Positions 1 through 10,960 of a stretch of DNA of 64,000 bases are shown one piece after another. The translations under genes were made by a program, and so were the position numbers. Positions within the stretch are counted from its first letter, which is position 1. Each line of letters starts with the position of its first letter. This stretch comes from Cercis canadensis (taxonomy: Eukaryota > Streptophyta > Magnoliopsida > Fabales > Fabaceae): contig QAOA01006669.1 in assembly GCA_003255065.1 (NCBI GenBank), positions 62,001-126,000 of the forward strand. The letters are read 5' to 3'. Below the pieces are notes generated by a model. The model saw only the letters and a program-made list of their open reading frames with translations. It was not told the origin of the DNA and did not search any database.

Positions 1-767
1 CTATTTTCAAGAAACTTCCTTCTAGAAAGGAGTACACATTGTTCTTGTTGAGGCTTGTGGCATGCCCTAGCCTTGGAACATGGTAGCTTCCTCTTACCCT
101 AAACTTTCAGTTACCAAAAAAATAAAATAAGAGTACATATTTAAGTTGCTAATAACACTACTATAATAACATCACAAGCACCACGAAGTAGTCATGCTGT
201 GACTAGATCCTGTGTATTAATAACCTGCATAACCTTAAAAGCTAGGTACATAATCATTAATTTGAGCTATTGCTCGGGGTCTTATATCAATAAATTTTAA
301 CTGTATTAATGGTGTTTTAAAACAATCAACTTATAGTAATATGAGTTAGGTACTAATTAGCATAATATATGTTACTAACTAGTATGAAAAAATGTAAAAA
401 AGGGAAGTTTAAATAACAGTTTTTCTTAACAGCCAAACATGCCAAAAACAAACATAAGCATACATAGTTCAATTGGTCCAGGAAGTTATAAAAAGATTGA
501 AGTACCAAAGTCATATGTTCTCTCATATCCTAGCTAGAAAGTCTAGCTTTTTGTATCTAATAAAAAGAAATGGCAAGAAGCAACATTCTCAAAAGTCATA
601 TGTTCTCTCATAAGTTAGTTCAGGATTATCCATAGTTTAAATATTTGTATAGTTTTTATTTTTCAAATGTTTGTAAAGTTGTTACATTACACATTAAACT
701 TGTCCTAATAACTAAATACATTGCATTTGGCTTTCACACATTTTGCACATGAATGAAATAAAAAATA
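1..767. other. AT-rich sequence without a recognisable gene
   Basis: I see no open frame of useful length, no transposon end and no RNA gene. A short minus-strand frame at about 10-110 could be an exon, but I recognise no family in it. The stretch ends in an AT-rich 9-bp target duplication of the Mutator-like element that follows. Confidence 0.5.
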
Positions 768-903
768 AGAAAAAGTCTATTTTTACCACTTTAACTTATG
801 GTCAGCTGCATTGTATCTCTAAAATTCTTAAACATTACAAAGAACCCCGTTAACTTTCAAAATGTGTGAAAAACCCCCAAACATAGATGAACATAAAAAA
901 AAA

Positions 904-904
904 N
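904..904. other. Assembly N in a poly-A run
   Basis: A single N lies inside a ~28-base A run in the left TIR of the Mutator-like element. It probably marks a contig join at a homopolymer rather than an ambiguous base. Confidence 0.7.
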
Positions 905-1213
905 AAAAAAAAAAAAAAAAAGATGAAAAACACCAAGTGTAATGCACTTGATGTCATTAACAGCTCATTAGTAGCTAATTAAGGAGATAAATTTCTCTGT
1001 TCTCTTTTCATAGAACACATGAAAGAGAAAATTTGGAGCTTTGAAGCTCCACTCATGGTGGATGGGAAACCAAACCGGAAACCCCGTTGCCGTCTCTCTC
1101 TGTGCAACAATGGCAGAAACCCAATTGGAAACCCTGCCATCGTGAAGAGGGTGACGCTGAACCATCGACGGTTTGGGCTTTGAGGTTGAAGAAGCTATTG
1201 CCAAGGAGGGGTT

Positions 1214-1732
1214 TCACCATCCTCTCCAAAATCAGCAGCCCCACTATCAAAAACAATCCTCTTCAAAATCAGCAGCCCCATTATCAAAAACAACACAATT
1301 CAAGGTTGGAAGGTACATATATATCCTTCTCCATTTGGTTCCTTTAATTTTCTCTCAATCCCTCAAGTTTCACTCTTTCTCTCACTCTAGATTTGGTAGT
1401 CATGGATTTGGGAAGGGGGTGAAGACTACCTTACCGGTGTCCTCTCTGCATAGCAAGCTACCGGTGGCGGTGNTCACCATCCTCTCCAAAATCAGCAGCC
1501 CCACTATCAAAAACAATCCTCTTCAAAATCAGCAGCCCCACTATCAAAAACAACACAATTCAAGGTTGGAAGGTACATATATATCCTTCTCCATTTGGTT
1601 CCTTTAATTTTCTCTCAATCCCTCAAGTTTCACTCTTTCTCTCACTCTAGATTTGGTAGTCATGGATTTGGGAAGGGGGTGAAGACTACCTTACCGGTGT
1701 CCTCTCTGCATAGCAAGCTACCGGTGGCGGTG
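1214..1732. repeat. Direct duplication across an assembly N (1473)
   Basis: Positions 1214-1472 reappear almost unchanged at 1474-1732; I see one difference (T versus C near 1280/1540). The copies meet exactly at the N. This is the pattern of two overlapping contigs placed end to end, not of a natural tandem repeat. It also creates a spurious 144-residue open frame across the N. Confidence 0.8.
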
Positions 1733-2459
1733 TAGTAGTAATGGGTTTGGTAGTCATTGGTAGGTAATGATTCACCAAAAAAAAAAAATTCCCCTTCCTC
1801 GCACATACAAAGAGATAGAGAAGAGGAAGATAAAAAATGAGGTGAGTTTCATGTTTTCATCTTCTACCTTGCGACCAGCAAATTCCCCATTTTTTTCATC
1901 TTCAACCTTGCAACATGGAAATCCCATCCACCATGAATGCAGCTTCAAAGCTCCAAATTTTCCTTTTCAAGATGTGTTCTGGTAAATTAAAGAGAAAAAT
2001 GAATTTTTTTTTCCAGTTTATCCCTTTTAATTAGTTGTTAATGATGTCACATGCATTGCATATGATGTTTTTTGTCTCGTTTTGGACATCTGTTTACATT
2101 TGGGAGTTTTACGCACATTTTGAAAGTTAATGGAGGTTCCTTGTAACGTTTTAAAGTTTTGGGTGGTAAAGTGCAAAAGACCCTAAGTTGAAGGGATAAA
2201 ATAGACTTTTCCCTAAAAAAATAACTTCCTTGCCTCTTGAAACTGTGCTTCTAGAAAGATAACTTCTTCGACACATGCATTCATGGCTCTAACACCGAAA
2301 TGATGAAGGTGTTTTTGATGGTCACCGTTTTATGTGCATGGTCTTGATTAACAAGACCATAAACTTTTCAATCAAAATCCTTATGAAGATTAAGCTTTCC
2401 TTTCATTTTATATTATTCTTTATTCCATCCATTCTTGACAAATTCAACTTAAGGCTTAG

Positions 2460-3722
2460 TGATTGAGAGTATAGATATGATCTAAGAGGGGGGGAGGGGT
2501 GAATAGGAGATTAAAAAATATATAACAAAATCACCAATTAAAACTTTTTCTATAAGTACCAGCTTTGACCGAGAACTCGTTTTGCAACTTGTTCTCTAGC
2601 AACCCAAAAACCTTAATAGAATAAGTTCTTGAAGAGTAAAATTATTTTACAGACAACCACTTAAAACCAGAACTAAAATTTCAAGAATCATATACAAACA
2701 GATAGAATATTTAATCAAAATAGAGAATCAGCCCAAGCTCATATATAACTAGATTTGTAGCAAGCCAAACATGAAGATTAATTATGCAGTATATCAAAGA
2801 TTAAACCAGAATAATAAAGAGAGTAGGGAGAAGAGATTAAACCCATAATTTTTATAGTGGTTTGGCCAAAACAATGCCTACATCTACTCTCCCAAGGCTG
2901 GGGTTCCACTAAGCAATGAGATTATTTATCCAAGCTTCTACAATCCCTGGTTTCCTAAGAGCTAACCAGAAACTCTCTCAACTGGTTTTCACGAGCTTTC
3001 CAATAACTCTCTCAACTGGTTTCACTAATAGCTCACCAATAACTCTTTTCATTGGTTTCCTAAGAGCTCACCAAAAACTCTCTTATTCTGATAAGGAAAA
3101 CAGAGGTCACACCCCATATTTTCCACTGGAATTCTGTTACAGTAATACCAAGAAAAATGTAGCCCAAAAGATAACAACTCTCACAAAAATTATCACAAGA
3201 TAGTACAGAGTTGACAAAAGAGAATAAAAAATTGTTTCTATGACAAAATAGAATTCTTGCTTGATGGCTTCTCTTTAATATTTTTCAGACCGTAGGTCTT
3301 CAAATTTATAGCAAAGAGGAGGTAGAAGATGATTGTTGCCTCATTGCAATTTCTCTTTAATGTTGATTGTTGGTCATTGAATTAAATATGAAAATATCTC
3401 CTTGATTGCATCAATATTTCCTCTTTTATGAACTTTCCTTATTTGTTGCTGAATTTTCTCCTTTTTGAATTCCTAATTTAAGCTTCTTTCCAATGGCTCC
3501 AAAGCATGTACAACGTCTATCTTTGATTTAGACTTGCTATAGATGAGTCTGACTAATCCGATGGGGTCCACGAGCCTTCTTGAAGCTTCCTCAATTAGCA
3601 AAGCAATTTCTGGACAAAACAAGTTCTTTGCAAGAACTTGTTTCTGCAAAGGAAAAACTTGTTCACTACTTGACCCAAATTATTTTTGTGATAATTATCT
3701 TTGGAAGACTATAGGGTTAACA
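2460..3722 (-). mobile_element. Putative 3' LTR of a SIRE-like Copia element (minus strand)
   Basis: On the minus strand this starts with TGTTAACCCTATAG after a degenerate purine tract (AAAAAATGAGCAGAT) and ends in ...CTCTCAATCA, as an LTR bounded by TG..CA would. The plus strand shows phrases common in LTRs of this Copia group: a G-run followed by GGTGAATAGG at about 2490-2505, and ATAGTGGTTTGGCC near 2857 followed by 'CCTACATCTACTCTCCC'. It lies about 500 bp downstream of the env-like reading frame on the same strand, which is the expected SIRE order (env-like ORF, purine tracts, LTR). The ends are inferred, since no second LTR copy is present in the window to confirm them. Confidence 0.5.
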
Positions 3723-3756
3723 ATCTGCTCATTTTTTAAAATAACAAATGCCTAGA

Positions 3757-4020
3757 AAGATCTCCCTCTTATTTTATGCCAACTTCTGAACAAGTTGTTA
3801 AACCAGTTCATAAAGTAGTTTTCGCAAAGAAATTTTCAACAGCAGAGGGGTTTTTACAAGTAGTTATTCCATAAGCACATAATCAAAATACCATACCAGA
3901 ACATAAAACTTGTATGAGAGCATCATAGCAAAATAACTATTAGAGCAATCATCAAAGTAGCAAAATAACTAAACATTACATATTTCCATCCTTTTGTCCC
4001 CTTTTGTCACCATTGAAAGG
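3757..4020 (-). other. Purine tracts and 3' untranslated part of the SIRE-like element
   Basis: On the minus strand the end of the env-like frame is followed by GGTGACAAAAGGGGACAAAAGG (3991-4012) and later by AAGAGGGAGAT (about 3758-3768), before the degenerate tract that borders the LTR. Repeated polypurine tracts between env-like ORF and LTR are known for SIRE-type elements. I see no coding capacity here. Confidence 0.4.
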
Positions 4021-4206
4021 ACTAAGGGAGGATCCTACACGAAGAGTTAGTTGAAACAGAGAAAGTAATATGCAATATGATGCAATTGAACGTGCATAAA
4101 TTGTTTAAGCCTAAGCCGAGGACTTTGTAATTATACTGACCAATGAATAAAATGTTTAACGAATAGCAAAAGAGGAAAGCATAATGAATAATTAGTTGCT
4201 AGAGAT

Positions 4207-5729
4207 CTAAGAGGCTTTGAGATATGCCAGCTCTTTCTAAACACTAGCCAACTGCTTCTTGGTCTCAGCCAATTCTTGTTCTACACCCTCACACCTTGTG
4301 GAGCACTCAATAACCTTGGACTAATAGAAGTTTACACGTCCAATTTGGTTGGCCAACTCAGTAGGGTTGAGATATGCTATCCATTTAGTATGATCCACTT
4401 GTTGAGAAGGGGGAACTAGTTTAGAACCAATTTTCCTCTTTTGAGAAGAAGTTTTAGCTGTGGCAACTTTACTTTCAAAACCAGAGGTATCAGACTTAAG
4501 GCCTTTAGCAACTCCTTTGAAACCAGGTAGAAGCCTCTGGATTATGCAGGTGTCAAGTACGGAAATCTCGGAGAAGTAGGTTAGCTTTACATTAACATGC
4601 TTCAAAATCCTCACAATTAGCATACCATATGGTAACCTAGGAGTTTTCCTTATTCCTCCAATAGCCCAAGCCATGATGTTTTGAATTAGTTTAGGCAGGT
4701 TCAAAAGGAGTTTGTGTTTGAGGTGGTAGAGGAGATACAGATCCTGAGTGGTGACCTTAGCTTGACTACCAATGCGGGGAAGCAACTAAGATGTAACTAG
4801 CTTAGCCAAGGTCCTAGTGACTGTATTCATGTAGTGCATAGTGGATGCACTGCCAGCAGATCTATTTTTTTTAGAAAATCACAAATGAAGTTCATGGATT
4901 CATCATACGGGACAAAATTAGCAGGCTAAGTTTTGTGGATGAACCTCTCACCACCCTCAGTTGGTCAGTCAAAAATTTCACTAAGAACCCTTTCATTTAG
5001 GGTTATCTCTACTCTAGCTACATAGGTTCTTAGATAGATAGCACCAAAATACACACCTTAGAAAGGATGAAGGTGAGCATAGAAGAGCTTGATTGCTCTG
5101 GGCAGAACTGCTTCCATGATATCAAGCAGCTTTTCTCAGCCTATTTTAGTAAATATAATGTCAACTTCCTCAGTCTTAGGAGAGGCAGCCTCCCAATCAA
5201 CAAATTGAGCCCAAAACAATAGTGTATAGGAAAAAAATTTTGGTGAAATTTATTCTCTATATCTCTGGACAAAAAGAGGGGCCGAGTAGGTTTTGGTGTT
5301 TTGGGTTTAGGAATGGTTACCCTTTTTTTAGTGCACATTTTCTTATTAAGAGGTCTAGAGGGCTTGCAGGAATAGGGTTCTCTGCCATTTGAGATGGTGA
5401 AGAAAAGGATTCTGGAGTAGCTATAGGAGAGAAACGCCTAGAGGTGGCAGGAGGGCCTTTGACCAGAAGTACTCTTCCAATTATTTGGAGAGCGACAAGC
5501 TCTTTTTCATCTTCTTCCTTGCTCTTTGTTAGAGCTAGTTCCAAAGACAGTGTAGATTAGATTTTTGGTTCATCAGCGAATGGTTCCTTTCCTTTGGAAC
5601 TGATTCCAACATGGTATTGATTGCATTGCAAAGCCTCCTAGAGATAATCAGTGGTGTCTACAGATGAATCAGAGACCACCATAGGGTCAGTTGCAAAATT
5701 GCTTACATTGATTTGCCTTTACCAGCCAT
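4207..5729 (-). pseudogene. Env-like / 'putative plant transposon protein' ORF of a SIRE-like element, degenerate
   Basis: The likely start is the minus-strand ATG at 5729 (MAGKGKS), about 45 bp below a TATAAAT motif. Reading frames on this strand, with several frameshifts and in-frame stops, show in order: a basic, Pro-rich N-terminal part (KTPKPTRPLFLSRDIE), a middle part with YAHLHPF, YFGAIYLRTYV and ERFIHKT, then a conserved-looking block (VTTQDLYLLYHLKHKLLLNL, LPYGMLIVRIL), and a short predicted coiled coil (VEQELAETKKQLASV) before the stop. From memory of the family, this resembles the domain called 'putative plant transposon protein' and the env-like ORF of SIRE-type Copia elements; that needs a profile search. 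No clear signal peptide or membrane segment is visible. Its position just upstream of a SIRE-like 3' LTR supports the call. The longest surviving frame is 154 residues (4321-4785). Confidence 0.5.
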
Positions 5730-6008
5730 GTGACTAGACTTTCGAAGTGAATTTTGAAACCCCATTTTGCAATGGTTGATTTATAGAAGGTATTGGGGAC
5801 AAAATGGAAGGAGTTAATGGAGGCAATTTAGCACTGAGAAGGGGTTGGAAATCAGGGAAGAGGGTAAGTAGTTCTCGAGATTAAGCTGGAAATTAGGGAT
5901 TTGGGGTTTTCAAATTGGGAAAAAAAGGAGAGAAGTAGTTCATGGGAAATTGAAGGGTTTCTGGCCAAAATGGTACCGTTTTAAGGCATTGGAAATTTGA
6001 GCCAACTT
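5730..6008. other. Upstream flank of the env-like ORF
   Basis: On the minus strand this contains pyrimidine-rich sequence and a TATAAAT motif at 5779-5785, about 45 bp before the env-like ATG. The boundary with the separate Copia LTR at 6009 is abrupt. No pol sequence of the SIRE-like element is present, so that element is truncated here. Confidence 0.35.
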
Positions 6009-6296
6009 TGTTGGGTAGGGCGAAAACTTTCTACCCTCGTAGAATTAATCAATAGAAAATTAAAGAGAAAAAGAGACAAAATGAAATAGAAATTTTATAT
6101 GGTTCAGAGAAAATCCTCCTACATCCACGGCTACATTGGGTTTTCACTATGTGATGAGAGTTACAACTTACAAGAGGTAGCTAGCAACCTTTAAATACTA
6201 GAAGACTAGGGCAACATTATTAATAGATGAAAGTACATAAATACCCCCAACTAAAAATAATAATAAAGTACCAGCAATTAGGCTCCACCACTAACA
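6009..6296 (-). mobile_element. 3' LTR of a short-LTR Copia element (minus strand)
   Basis: Read on the minus strand it begins TGTTAGTGGTGGAGCC directly after the purine tract AATGGGGAGAT (6297-6307) and ends ...CCTACCCAACA, giving TG..CA ends and a length of 288 bp. It follows a Copia RNase H terminus on the same strand by about 90 bp, the usual spacing. The 5' LTR and most of pol are missing, so no target duplication can be checked. Confidence 0.65.
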
Positions 6297-6386
6297 ATCT
6301 CCCCATTAGAGACTAATCCGGCGACCAAGTCTTGTAGATATGCTCCTCTTGTAGCCTATACACCCAATGCGATGCCTCTATAACAA

Positions 6387-6920
6387 TTAACCATGGAGGC
6401 CAACTAAGGTAGCATAAAACCTTAGCTTCTCAATTGTTACTAGCTTTGTCAACATGTTTGTAGGATTCTCTGCGCCACATATATTTTCAACTATCAAAGT
6501 CCCATCATCCACCAATCCACGAATAAAATGATATTTCAATTTTATGTGCTTCATTCTAGCATGAAACGTTGGATTCTTTGCTAGATGAATTACACTTTGA
6601 TTGTCATAGAGAATAATACTACTTCCTTGGCTTTTACACAATTCTCTATGGAAAGTTTTCAGCTAGATCGTCTTTTTGCTTGCTTTAGACAAAGCAACAT
6701 ACTCAGCCTCTGTGGTTGATTAAGCCACAACGTTTTGTAGTTTCAATGCCCAACTCACAGCAGTTCCACCCAAAGTGTAGAGATAACCAATAATGCTTCT
6801 TCCATTATCAATATCTCCACCATGGTCTGCATTAACAAACCCTTGCAGAGTTAAACTACCCCTTTTAAAACAAAGTGACAGTGACATGGTACCTCTCAAA
6901 TACCGAAAGATCCACTTGAC
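6387..6920 (-). pseudogene. Copia reverse transcriptase C-terminus and RNase H, pseudogene
   Basis: The minus-strand translation gives VVKWIFRYLRGT, a block typical of the end of Copia RT, then VNADHGGD (the RNase H 'ADWAG'-type motif, diverged), STTEAEYVALSKA (RNase H signature) and the C-terminal block SIILYDNQSVIHLAKNPTFH followed by HIKLKYHFIR. Two in-frame stops interrupt it: one before STTEAEY and one before LKTFHRE. The frame ends at 6387 with ENICGAENPTNMLTK...VGLHG. It is cut abruptly at about 6920, just before the TGATAAGTCAG start of the next LTR, so an Athila-type element appears to have inserted in it or replaced the rest. No functional product is expected. Confidence 0.85.
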
Positions 6921-6925
6921 AACTT

Positions 6926-8034
6926 TGATAAGTCAGTTTTATACCGCTTATCTTATACTAATCTAGCTTGGTTATTGTTTGTTCTAGGGTATGTTAGGTT
7001 CGATTCTTATGCTTTAATGTTTGTTTTGCAAGTTTTTAATTTAGGAATCTCTGAAAGTCATTTAAGCAAAATTCGGTTCAAAATAGGGCAATTTTTGGTA
7101 AGTTTGGAATGGAGGCATCAGCTTTAGTGCTGCAGCCCTCTTGTTCAAAGGAAACTCAGCATTTTTAGGCAGTGAGTTTAGCACTACAGCACAAGATCTA
7201 GGCGCCGCAGTGGAGGTGTCAACCAAAAATGTATAATTTAAATAGAGGATTCAGTGCCGCAATTCCTAATCTTGGCACCGTAACACTTGGCAATGGTCAA
7301 GCTTGCATATTCAGATAGGAGCTAAAGTGTCGTAAGGCCTGTTCTCACCCAAAGTTCATCACTTAGGCAGAAACTTCAAGGCCACAATGCCCAATCCCAG
7401 CGCCACAGCCCTTCGAGGGTCAACTCGGGACTTAACTTCCAGACTTCCTGTTTTCATTAGGATTCCTATTTTATTTTATTTTTCTCTTAAACTTTCTAGG
7501 ACCTATAAATAGGTGATTTTAGGACTAGTTTAGGGTTCCCACATTTTCCAAACATTGAGATGGTAAGGAGAAGAGATCAAAGGCTTGGTGTTGGAGATTC
7601 AGGGATGGTTCTTCATCACCATAAGTTTTTCTTCCATTTTTCTTCTTGAATCATGTTTAGAATTTGTGTTAACATGTTTTTATCTTTGAGCATGAACTAA
7701 TTGTCTTTCTAGAGCTACGATGTAGCCTAACTATGAATGATTGCAATTTCTTATTGAATTAATATGAGATTTATCTTTTCCTAATTGAGTATTTATCTCT
7801 GTGTTTAATGCCTTTAATTGCCTTATCACCAATTAGTTGTTAGGTTAATCACAATGAGACCAAAAAGGAGATTTGTGTGTCTAGTTCATTAGGATAAATA
7901 TCATAGGTTATGTGTGGGATAGGAATATACCTCTATGGTCTGTGTAGTCAATTAAAGAGATCCATAGAATTGGATGAATTTTCTAGTTATTCATAATTCA
8001 CATATGAATATAATGGGTTCATAACTTGGGAATA
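6926..8034 (+). mobile_element. 5' LTR (partial) of an Athila-like element
   Basis: It starts TGATAAGTCAG, similar to the TGATAA starts of LTR families A (12690, 41314) and B (13588, 25832). The first half holds GC-richer phrases such as 'GGCGCCGCAGTGG' in an AT-rich background, and a TATA box lies at 7504. The 3' end of the LTR, the primer site and the first part of gag appear deleted, since gag homology begins at about 8040 without a visible primer site. The LTR end is therefore approximate. Confidence 0.5.
7504..7511 (+). promoter_or_regulatory. TATA box of the LTR
   Basis: TATAAATA follows a T- and C-rich stretch and precedes a run with few ATGs, as expected for the U3 promoter of an LTR. 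Confidence 0.45.
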
Positions 8035-9420
8035 TTTTCATTAGACCTTGGGAGAAGCTTTGGGGTTCCCAAAGGACCAGTTCCAATCTCAAGGACTAGT
8101 AGACCAGCCATACAAGCCAACTCCTTTGAGATCAATGCAAGTGTAATTCAGACGATGCAAGCCAACCCATTTAGCAGATTAGCAACTGAGGATGTGAATG
8201 TGCACTTAGCAGGACTTCTAAAAATTTGTGATGCCTTCAAGTACAATGGTGCTACTAACGACGCCATTAGACTACGCTTATTCCCTTTTTCACTAAAGGA
8301 TGAGGCCAGAAATTGGCTTTATTCTTTACTAGTGAGGTCTATCAACACATGAGATAAGATGACTGAACAATTCTTGGCGAGATTTTTCCCACCGGCTAAA
8401 ATTGCCAAGATGCGCAATGAAATTAATACCTTTGCAAAGAATGACATGGAGGGATTGCATGAAGCTTGGGTGTGCTTCAAGGGTCTGTTGAGGAAGTGCC
8501 CACATCATGGCTTATAGGAATTGATGTAAATTTAAACATTCTACAATGGTTTGAATGGTTCCACAAGAACTCTACTTGATGCTTCAACAAATGGTTCATT
8601 GATGGAGATAACTAATGATGAAACCTTTAGGTTACTTGATCAGATGGCGGCAAATGCATGCCAATGGCCTTTTAAAAAGGGTGGGCCTAAGAAAGCCTAT
8701 GGAATGCATGTAGTGGATCCCATCATAGCCCTCACCGCCAAGATGGACACCATTACTAAGCATTTGGGCACTCTCACAGCCAATGCTATTCATACTCCCT
8801 AAGCCACATATGAAGTATGTCATGGAGAGCATCTTAGTGAAGATTGCCTTGTGATGAACTCTAACATACCATCATCTTTTGAAGAAGCACAATTTGTAAG
8901 GAATTTCAACAAGCAAGAGAATCCCTACTTAAACTCCTACAATCCGAGATGGAGAAACCACCTAAATTTCTCTTGGAATAATTATGAAAATGTGGTTAAT
9001 CTATCCGGATATCAATCTTCATTGCAACCCCAAGCGCAACCTTAGCACCACCACCCAAAGTCTCTCTAGAAGATGACCTTGCCCAATTAACATTGAAGAC
9101 CAATCAATTCATGACAAAGATAGACACCATATTGCAAAACCAAGTGGCCTCCATCTGCAACTTAGAGGTCTAAGTTGGCCAAATTTCTAATATTCTTTCT
9201 TCAAGAGATCAAAGCACACCACCTAGTAATATAGAGAAGAATCCTAAGAAGTAAGTCAAGGCCATTCCCTTAAAGAGTGGCAAAATCTTAGAAAAGCCAA
9301 AAAGGATGGGTACAACAGTAGAAAAAGAGAAAAATGCAAATGATGAGGCTACTATACATACAGAAGAAACAGAAAAAGGGAAGGTAGAAGAACCGAAATT
9401 CAAGCTTCTTACACAGAATC
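8035..9420 (+). pseudogene. Athila-like gag, degenerate
   Basis: Frames separated by stops show, in order: AIQANSFEI, DVNVHLAGLLKICDAFKYNG, a gag core with FPFSLKDEARNWLYSL and FLARFFPPAKIAKMRNEI, then LHEAW, CPHHGL and TFYNGLNGSTRTLLDA. Next come LLDQMAANACQW and an incomplete CCHC-type knuckle (CEVCHGEHLSEDC minus its first residue, read as YEVCHGEHLSEDC). This order is that of the Retrotrans_gag core in Athila-like Ty3 elements. A homologous gag lies at 31021-32690. Interruptions include a stop after RSINT (8352) and others near 8516. The N-terminal part is missing. Confidence 0.8.
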
Positions 9421-9439
9421 CTCCACCATATAAGCCATG

Positions 9440-9990
9440 AGTGTCATTCTTTCATCGGCTACAGAAGCAAAACCTTGACAAATAATTCTCTAAGTTTCTT
9501 GAGGTATTTAAAAGGTACACATCAATATCCCTTTTGCTGATGCCTTAGAGAAAATGCCTAGCTATATAAAATTCATGAAGGAGATATTCTCCAACAAAAA
9601 GAAGCTAAAGGATCATGAGACTAGCACTTACTTAGGAGTGCAGTGTAATTTTACAAAAGAAGTTGCCCCCAAAATTAAAAGATCTAAGGAGTTTCAATAT
9701 TCCTTGTTCTATTGGCAATGTATCTTTTGGTAAGTCACTTTGTAATCTGGGAGCTAGTATTAACCTTATACCTCTTTCTATTTTCAATAAATTGGGTTTA
9801 GGAGAAGTTAAACTAACCTCTATCTCATTCTAATTAGCAAACATATCTATCAAGTACCCACGGGGATTTTATTGTGCTTGACACAAAAGAAGACCAGGAA
9901 ATTTCCATCATTCTTGGTCATCCATTATTAGCTATGGAAGAGCTGTTATTGATGTATAGAAATGGTAGCTCACCTTGAGAGTATAAGGTG
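9440..9990 (+). pseudogene. Athila-like aspartic protease remnant
   Basis: After a gag-pol linker (FHRLQKQNLDK, then KLKDLRSFNIPCSIGNVSFG) the protease block reads SLCNLGASINLIPLSIFNKL. The family motif is LCDLGAS or LDLGAS, so the catalytic Asp is replaced by Asn. Several frameshifts follow (PRGFYCA...). The minus-strand Athila copy at 28138-29193 keeps LDLGAS. RT and integrase of this element are absent; sequence passes to its 3' tail after the MITE. Confidence 0.7.
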
Positions 9991-10014
9991 ATCAAGTATC
10001 CCTCAAAGTATTTA

Positions 10015-10486
10015 TGCTTTGTTTGGGAGTTTGAAGTGAAGGGAAAGGAAAGGAGAGGAGAGGAAAGAGAGGGAAAGGAAATGACGAGAAAGGAAAGAGT
10101 TTTTCTCTCATTTTTTTAGATGATTAAAATGAGCAAAAAGAGATGAAATGAAAGGAAAGAATAAAAATTTATAATTTTACAAATTTATCCGTTATTTCTA
10201 AAGTAAATATATTTAATATAAGATTTAATAATGTTCTCTAAATAGTGTTTGAAAAAGAATTTGAAGAAATAAATAGAGGTATAATAATAAACTACTCTTT
10301 TTTCCTCTCCAAATCCCCCAAATTGGAGGAACACAAAAGTGAAGGCAAAAAAGGAATGTGGAGGTTTAAGGTTACCCTTTGGTTTCCTTTCCTTTTTTAA
10401 TCTTGAACTCCCAAACAAGGGGATGGACACATTTACTCCTTTCCTTTCCTCTCATTTCTCCCCAATTTTAACTCCCAAACAAATCC
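10015..10486. mobile_element. PIF/Harbinger (Tourist-like) MITE
   Basis: The ends are inverted repeats: TGCTTTGTTTGGGAGTT on the left and, reversed, GGATTTGTTTGGGAGTT on the right. They are followed inward by purine-rich GGAAAGGAAAGG blocks. A TTA target duplication flanks it (10012-10014 and 10487-10489). TIRs with TTGTTTGGG and TTA duplications are typical of Tourist-like MITEs. It interrupts the Athila-like element after the protease region. The 472-bp length and absence of coding sequence make it non-autonomous. Confidence 0.75.
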
Positions 10487-10960
10487 TTAAGGAAATGAAG
10501 CACCCAGAGGAAGGAAATATGTGTTTTCAAATCGACACCATAGAGGGAAACACCCATGAAGAGACTCAAGTAACTTCCCTGAAGGACCCAATTGAAGCTC
10601 AAACAATGGGGACACCTAATAAGGACAAGCCATCTAACTTAGAGTCTAAAGAGAAGAAAATCCTCAAGAAGCTAGTGGCTGGTTCCTTGCCTCAAGTTGA
10701 GCCTTATAAAAAATGAAAGAAGAAGAAGCCCTTATTCGAAAACATCCTTATGGAGCACCTCAGTAAGTCTATTTGCTTTGGAGATGGAAACAAGGTTTGG
10801 AGCTCAAAGGTGAATGACCAACAATCTAAGGCTTATAGCTAAAGTGGAGTGGAGTTCCATAAGTCCTCCACCACTCTTTTGGACCTCGGTTGATGAATCT
10901 CTAAGAAAGTCAGGCTGAGGACTATAAACCATGCACTTTTTGGAAGGCAACTCATTCTCT
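10487..10960 (+). pseudogene. 3' coding tail of the Athila-like element
   Basis: A continuous frame to 10716 reads MKHPEEGNMCFQIDTIEG then a Lys- and Glu-rich stretch (KEKKILKKLVAGSLPQVEPY). It is followed by frames with stops ending in LRTINHALFGRQL. Both parts look like pieces that normally lie either side of RT and integrase in Athila-like elements: the segment after the protease and the short tail after pol. This suggests an internal deletion of most of pol rather than a missing element end. The assignment is by resemblance only. Confidence 0.4.

Larger units (their letters stand above)
768..2213. mobile_element. Mutator-like (Pack-MULE-type) non-autonomous element with ~300 bp TIRs
   Basis: The two ends are long imperfect inverted repeats. 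Positions 768-1070 match the reverse complement of about 1917-2213, including GTCTATTTT near the tip, TTAACTTTCAAAATGTG further in and GGAGCTTTGAAGCTCC near the inner edge. Candidate 9-10 bp target duplications (TAAAAAATA left, one extra A right) flank it. Long TIRs with ~9-bp duplications are typical of Mutator elements, and the TIRs resemble those of the MITE at 48429-48847. The interior (about 1075-1915) encodes no transposase. It holds a ~36-bp tandem duplication (AAAATCAGCAGCCCC units) and non-TIR sequence that may be captured host DNA of unknown origin. Part of the interior is duplicated at an assembly N (1473), so the true length is probably about 260 bp shorter. The left tip lacks the GGG seen on the right. 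Confidence 0.75.

Noticed and set aside
1173..1607. 144-codon frame in the Mutator-like element
   Set aside because: It crosses the N at 1473 and consists of the same ~36-bp units twice; the join is probably an assembly artefact.
10339..10716. 125-codon frame spanning MITE and Athila-like tail
   Set aside because: The first ~50 codons lie in the MITE terminal repeat; only the part after 10487 belongs to the element tail.
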